From positions 1 through 7,547 of the forward strand of contig VAZH01000334.1 in NCBI GenBank assembly GCA_005884465.1: DNA of 7,547 bases. Direction: 5' to 3'. Below the pieces are notes generated by a model. The model did no database searches and was not told where the DNA came from. It was given only the letters and a program-made list of their open reading frames with translations. How positions within the stretch are numbered: position 1 is the stretch's first letter; each line of letters starts with the position of its first letter. The DNA is from Alphaproteobacteria bacterium (GTDB taxonomy: Bacteria; Pseudomonadota; Alphaproteobacteria; Rhizobiales; Xanthobacteraceae). Both the position numbers and the translations under genes were made by a program. Below are positions 5,974 through 7,547 of the stretch, in pieces.

Positions 5974-6801
5974 TCAGTGCGCGGTCCAGCCGCCATCGAC
6001 CGGTAAAGCGATCCCCGTGATCGAAGCCGCCGCGTCGCCGGCGAGAAACACGGTCAGCGCGCCCAGCTCCTCGACGGTCGCAAAGCGCTTGTTGGGTTGC
6101 TGCGCCAGCAGCACATCATGGATGACCTGCTCGCGGGAAATTCCATGGGCCTTGGCCTGGTCGTCGATCTGGGCCTCGACCAGCGGGGTATAAACGTAAC
6201 CCGGGCAGATCGCGTTGCAGGTGATGCCTTGCTCGGCGGTCTCCAGCGCCGCAACCTTGGTCAGGCCGACGATGCCATGCTTCGCGGCGACATAGGCCGC
6301 CTTGAACGGCGATGCGACCAGCCCATGCGCGGACGCGATATTGATGATGCGGCCAAACTTGTTCTTGCGCATCGCCGGCAGCACTGACCGCATGGTGTGA
6401 AAGGCGGAGGACAGGTTGATCGACAGGATCGCGTCCCATTTCTCGACCGGAAACTGATCGAGCGGCGCGACATACTGAATCCCCGCATTGTTGACCAGCA
6501 CATCGAGCCGGCCATGCTCGGCGAGCGTCGTCTCGATCATCTCCCTGATTGCCGCCGGCTTGGTCATGTCAGCCGGCGAGTAACTTACCTTCACATCGCA
6601 ATCTGCCGATATCCGGTCCTTGGTCCTGGCGATCTCGGAGGCAACGCCCAAGCCGTTCAGCACCACGTCCGAGCCAGCCTCGGCCAGCGCGCGGGCGATC
6701 CCGAGCCCGATGCCGCTGGTGGACCCGGTGACGAGCGAGACCTTGCCGGCGAGAGACCGCGAGACTGACGGCGCGCCTTGCGTTTTCAACTGAATGTTCA
6801 T
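5974..6801 (-). CDS. bdhA: 3-hydroxybutyrate dehydrogenase (SDR family)
   Basis: An NAD-dependent short-chain dehydrogenase that interconverts (R)-3-hydroxybutyrate and acetoacetate, a cytoplasmic step in use of polyhydroxybutyrate. At 275 residues it is slightly longer than the usual 255-265 because of a short N-terminal leader. Motifs: TGSTSGIG (25-32) for cofactor binding, NNAG (104-107), Asn129 in SINLS, Ser157 in INIASAHG, and Tyr170/Lys174 in YVAAK. The stretch ASAHGLVASPFKAAYVAAKH, then NAICPGYVYTPLVEAQIDDQ, and the ending ALPVDGGWTAH are characteristic of this enzyme rather than a generic SDR. The ATG at 6801 is preferred because AAGGA sits 7 bases upstream; the open frame reaches 6900, but those 33 residues look like leader sequence. 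It is the first gene of the leftward set and is divergent from a LysR-type gene, which probably regulates it. The symbol follows the function and was not checked against a locus. Confidence 0.93.
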   Translation of the reverse strand: MNIQLKTQGAPSVSRSLAGKVSLVTGSTSGIGLGIARALAEAGSDVVLNGLGVASEIARTKDRISADCDVKVSYSPADMTKPAAIREMIETTLAEHGRLDVLVNNAGIQYVAPLDQFPVEKWDAILSINLSSAFHTMRSVLPAMRKNKFGRIINIASAHGLVASPFKAAYVAAKHGIVGLTKVAALETAEQGITCNAICPGYVYTPLVEAQIDDQAKAHGISREQVIHDVLLAQQPNKRFATVEELGALTVFLAGDAAASITGIALPVDGGWTAH

Positions 6802-6997
6802 GGCCAAATCCTTCTCTGTCCTTCGGTGCGTTCGGCGCCTTGCGCAGCCGTGATCCTTGCCGAAATCTGCATGGCGGCCGGGATTTACGGAAATGCCCAT
6901 TGGCTTCCGAAACGATAGGCTGGCGCTATTGCGGTACTGATGTCATTGCAGGGCTTTGTCGGGTAGTATGCCGGCAAGATCAGGCCAGGGCACGATC
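6802..6997. promoter_or_regulatory. Divergent promoter region between bdhA and the LysR gene
   Basis: These 196 bp separate two divergent genes and should carry both promoters and any LysR-protein site. A short dyad, ATTT-ACGG-AAAT at 6883-6894, and the nearby CCGAAAT (6860-6866) are the only symmetric sequences I see. They are too short to call an operator with confidence. No convincing -35/-10 pair is identified on either strand. Confidence 0.4.
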
Positions 6998-7547
6998 ATG
7001 GAGATGCATCAGGTTCGCTACTTCCTCGCCGTCGCGCGAGTGCTCAACTTCACCCGCGCCGCCGACGAGTGCAATGTCACCCAGCCGTCGCTGACGCGGG
7101 CGATCAAGCAGCTTGAGTCAGAACTCGGCGGCGATCTTTTTCGCCGCGAGCGTCCGGCCGCGCAACTGACCGAGCTCGGCCTTCGCATGCACCCGCTGCT
7201 CAAGCAGTGCTACGACGCCGCGACCGGAGCCCGACAACTCGCGTCGTCGTTCAAGAGCGGTGAAGTTGGCGCGCTCAGGATTGCTCTTACCCATTCAATT
7301 GACCTGTCGCTCTTGATACCGCATCTCGACCAGATCAAGCGGCTGTTCAACCGCCTGGAGTTCCGTTTCCTGCGCGGCAACAGCCGGGAAGTCGGGGAAT
7401 TTCTCAAGAAGGGCGAAGCCGAACTCGGCATTGCCGCAGAAATTGGCGAGGAGTGGGACCGGCTCGATGCCTGGCCGCTTTTCACCGAAAGCTTTCAGCT
7501 CGTCGTCAACAATCGCCATCCGCTGGCGGACCGCGACGCTATCACCT
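6998..7547 (+). CDS. LysR-family transcriptional regulator (3' end outside window)
   Basis: The frame from ATG 6998 stays open to the window edge, giving 183 residues of a protein normally about 300 long. The N-terminal winged helix-turn-helix is classic LysR: MHQVRYFLAVARVLNFTRAA (3-22), CNVTQPSLTRAIKQLESELG (25-44), then LFRRERPAAQLTELG. A linker helix follows (about 65-90), and the first lobe of the effector-binding domain starts at ALRIALTHSID (92-102) and continues through FLKKGEAELGIAAEIG (135-150). AGGG lies 7 bases before the chosen ATG; an in-frame ATG at 6968 would add 10 residues and is less likely. LysR genes often control the divergent neighbour, here bdhA and the patatin gene; the inducer is unknown. 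The C-terminal lobe is cut off by the window, not by mutation. Confidence 0.92.
   Translation, partial: MEMHQVRYFLAVARVLNFTRAADECNVTQPSLTRAIKQLESELGGDLFRRERPAAQLTELGLRMHPLLKQCYDAATGARQLASSFKSGEVGALRIALTHSIDLSLLIPHLDQIKRLFNRLEFRFLRGNSREVGEFLKKGEAELGIAAEIGEEWDRLDAWPLFTESFQLVVNNRHPLADRDAIT

Noticed and set aside
6116..6439. Alternative minus-strand frame inside bdhA
   Set aside because: It is a frame-shadow of the dehydrogenase, whose SDR motifs are all in the other frame.
1..7547. CRISPR array, tRNA, rRNA or toxin-antitoxin pair
   Set aside because: I found no spaced direct repeats, no cloverleaf or rRNA-like sequence and no paired small genes with such motifs.

Overview
The window looks like chromosomal DNA from a GC-rich alphaproteobacterium, most likely Bradyrhizobium, Rhodopseudomonas or a close relative. 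This is inferred from codon use, from the family flavour of the proteins (patatin/DUF3734 next to 3-hydroxybutyrate dehydrogenase, a short PilZ protein, the tail of an ABC_sub_bind-type protein), and from degraded dispersed-repeat sequence of a kind I recall from Bradyrhizobium genomes. I ran no database search, so the taxonomic call is an inference.

Left half (1-3690) is an accessory, partly eroded region. Bases 1-51 may be the last 16 codons of an upstream gene. Bases 52-600 hold no convincing gene, only repeat-like debris and a 12-bp inverted repeat. A small exported SnoaL/NTF2-like protein runs leftward (601-1074; a GTG start is preferred over the upstream ATG). A 201-bp miniature inverted-repeat element (1173-1373) with 44-bp terminal repeats follows, and a third partial copy of its end lies just outside. 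Then comes a rightward membrane-bound nitrilase-superfamily protein resembling apolipoprotein N-acyltransferase (1418-2809). Downstream are the orphaned C-terminal tail of an ABC-type substrate-binding protein (2844-2987) and a HEAT-repeat protein split by a frame change in a CG dinucleotide run (3085-3689).

Right half (3757-7547) is better ordered. Four genes run leftward: 3-hydroxybutyrate dehydrogenase, a patatin-like phospholipase with a DUF3734-type tail, a standalone EthD-domain protein and a minimal PilZ-domain protein. A LysR-family regulator is divergent from the dehydrogenase across a 196-bp gap and runs off the right edge. The dehydrogenase and patatin genes are 67 bp apart and probably form one unit, consistent with storage-polymer or lipid turnover controlled by the neighbouring LysR protein. 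EthD and PilZ sit behind gaps of over 200 bp and may be transcribed separately.

No complete undescribed system is evident. The strongest leads are the miniature element and the hairpin it places before the Lnt-like gene, the divergent Lnt-like protein itself, and the GTGA/CG-run junction that splits the HEAT gene.
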